A DNA stretch of 13,110 nucleotides from Pedobacter sp. UBA5917 (GTDB lineage: Bacteria; Bacteroidota; Bacteroidia; Sphingobacteriales; Sphingobacteriaceae): NCBI RefSeq assembly GCF_002432345.1, contig NZ_DJDT01000226.1, positions 1 through 13,110 of the forward strand, in the 5' to 3' direction. Below are positions 12,339 through 13,110 of the stretch, piece by piece. The translations under genes were made by a program, and so were the position numbers. A model generated the notes under the pieces. The model saw nothing but the letters and a program-made list of their open reading frames with translations. It was not told where the DNA came from and did not search any database. Position 1 is the first letter of the stretch, and each line of letters starts with the position of its first letter.

Positions 12339-13110
12339 TTAAGCCCTTTTATATTCGGAAGGCGTTACGCCTGTAAAACGTTTGAAATGCCGCGATAGGT
12401 GTGCAATATCATAAAAACCCGTTTCGATCGCAACATCCATCAGATCTGCTTCTCTGGTAATGAGCTTTTTACATTTTTCTATGCGCTGTAAAAGGATGTA
12501 ATTGTTGGGTGTTAAACCTGTTTCGTGTTTAAATAAGCGCAGAAATTTATATTTATCCAATCCAAAACGCTTGGCGGTATCTGTTAAAGAAAACTTTTCC
12601 ATCAGGTTTTCACTGATAAAGTTCTGAAACAATGCTGTTTTTTTGTACTCGAAATACATGCCTGAGGCATAACGTGCAACCAGTTTCTCCAAAACATTCA
12701 GTAGTTTCTTTTCGAGATTAACTTCTGGATTGTTAAAATGCGTTGATAAATAGTAAAAGCTGTTGCAGAGATCCTGATCGTAGATGATTTTATCCTCAAA
12801 AAAAACATCGCGGCCTTTATTTAAGGTTTTAAGTACATCAGGTTGGATGTAGAAGGTGAAGAAAGAATTGCCCAGTTTACTATCGCAGGGAGTGGCGTGT
12901 ACTTCGTTCGGATTGGTGATTGATAATGTACCGATCGGGGCCTGTAAAAATTTATCGTTTAGTTTCGTACAGAAAGTCTGATTTAAAATCAGCGTAATAT
13001 TAAAGTTATTGTGCGTGTGGAAAGGGAAATCGATGGTGTGTTTTTTGGCATTCAACAATTCCAGACCATCTAAAATGGGTATTTTATGGTAGGTGCTGAT
13101 GTTGTGCGTA
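12339..13110 (-). CDS. AraC-family transcriptional regulator, 5' end outside window
   Basis: A regulator with an N-terminal cupin-like AraC sensor domain and a C-terminal double helix-turn-helix of about 95 residues. The sensor part shows the FPFHTHNNFNITLI stretch and TNPNEVHATPC, typical of the AraC beta-barrel. The DNA-binding part has SLTDTAKRFGLDKYKFLRLF for the first helix-turn-helix, and DVAIETGFYDIAHLSRHFKRF with GVTPSEYK for the second, which is the family signature. The first possible in-window start is a TTG at 13058. However, the frame stays open for 17 further codons to the window edge, and those residues (ending IPILDGLE) fit the family N terminus, so the real start is beyond base 13110. 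Its target may be the neighbouring S41 gene or a gene outside the window. Confidence 0.88.
   Translation of the reverse strand, partial: THNISTYHKIPILDGLELLNAKKHTIDFPFHTHNNFNITLILNQTFCTKLNDKFLQAPIGTLSITNPNEVHATPCDSKLGNSFFTFYIQPDVLKTLNKGRDVFFEDKIIYDQDLCNSFYYLSTHFNNPEVNLEKKLLNVLEKLVARYASGMYFEYKKTALFQNFISENLMEKFSLTDTAKRFGLDKYKFLRLFKHETGLTPNNYILLQRIEKCKKLITREADLMDVAIETGFYDIAHLSRHFKRFTGVTPSEYKRA

Noticed and set aside
1..13110. CRISPR array, tRNA, rRNA, phage or transposase genes
   Set aside because: No regularly spaced direct repeats, no tRNA arm signatures, and no recognisable integrase, transposase or phage protein on either strand.

Overview
The window looks like chromosomal DNA of a Bacteroidota member, most likely Sphingobacteriaceae and Pedobacter-like. 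The signs are moderate-to-low GC, an almost complete lack of Shine-Dalgarno sequences, several promoters of the Bacteroidota type (TTTG about 20 bases before TAnnTTTG), a 652-residue GyrB, and intergenic spaces full of short dispersed hairpin repeats. The genus is an inference from style and has not been tested by alignment.

Layout, left to right. Bases 1-120 hold the right part of a dispersed hairpin repeat. Then come, on the minus strand, a guanine deaminase (guaD) and an OmpH/Skp-like lipoprotein with a clear terminator. A 547-base gap follows with GC-rich repeat debris, a pair of inverted REP-like hairpins, a perfect DnaA box and the gyrB promoter. gyrB is the only plus-strand gene and ends in a strong terminator. 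The gyrB/bestrophin gap carries four successive hairpins, two of them terminators, and may encode a small structured RNA. All remaining genes are on the minus strand. These are a bestrophin-type anion channel preceded by a universal-stress-like protein, a 436-base repeat-rich gap, and a two-component system (OmpR-type regulator followed without gap by its sensor kinase). A 434-base gap with an operator-like palindrome and further dispersed repeats follows. Then come a three-gene cluster (membrane protein, group III truncated haemoglobin, SRPBCC-fold protein), a retropepsin-like aspartic protease, a secreted S41 peptidase, and an AraC-family regulator whose 5' end lies beyond the right edge.

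How the genes work together. Clear transcription units are regulator-kinase (zero gap), stress-like protein-bestrophin (27 bases apart) and membrane protein-haemoglobin (11-base overlap), probably with the SRPBCC gene. The S41 peptidase has its own -7 promoter element and may read into the aspartic protease 58 bases downstream. Most genes are housekeeping or ordinary accessory genes. I see no phage, transposase, CRISPR array, tRNA or rRNA. The least explained parts are the intergenic spaces: a REP-like pair with compensatory stem changes, a possible small RNA downstream of gyrB, and several families of dispersed hairpin repeats that share a TGACG-like end.
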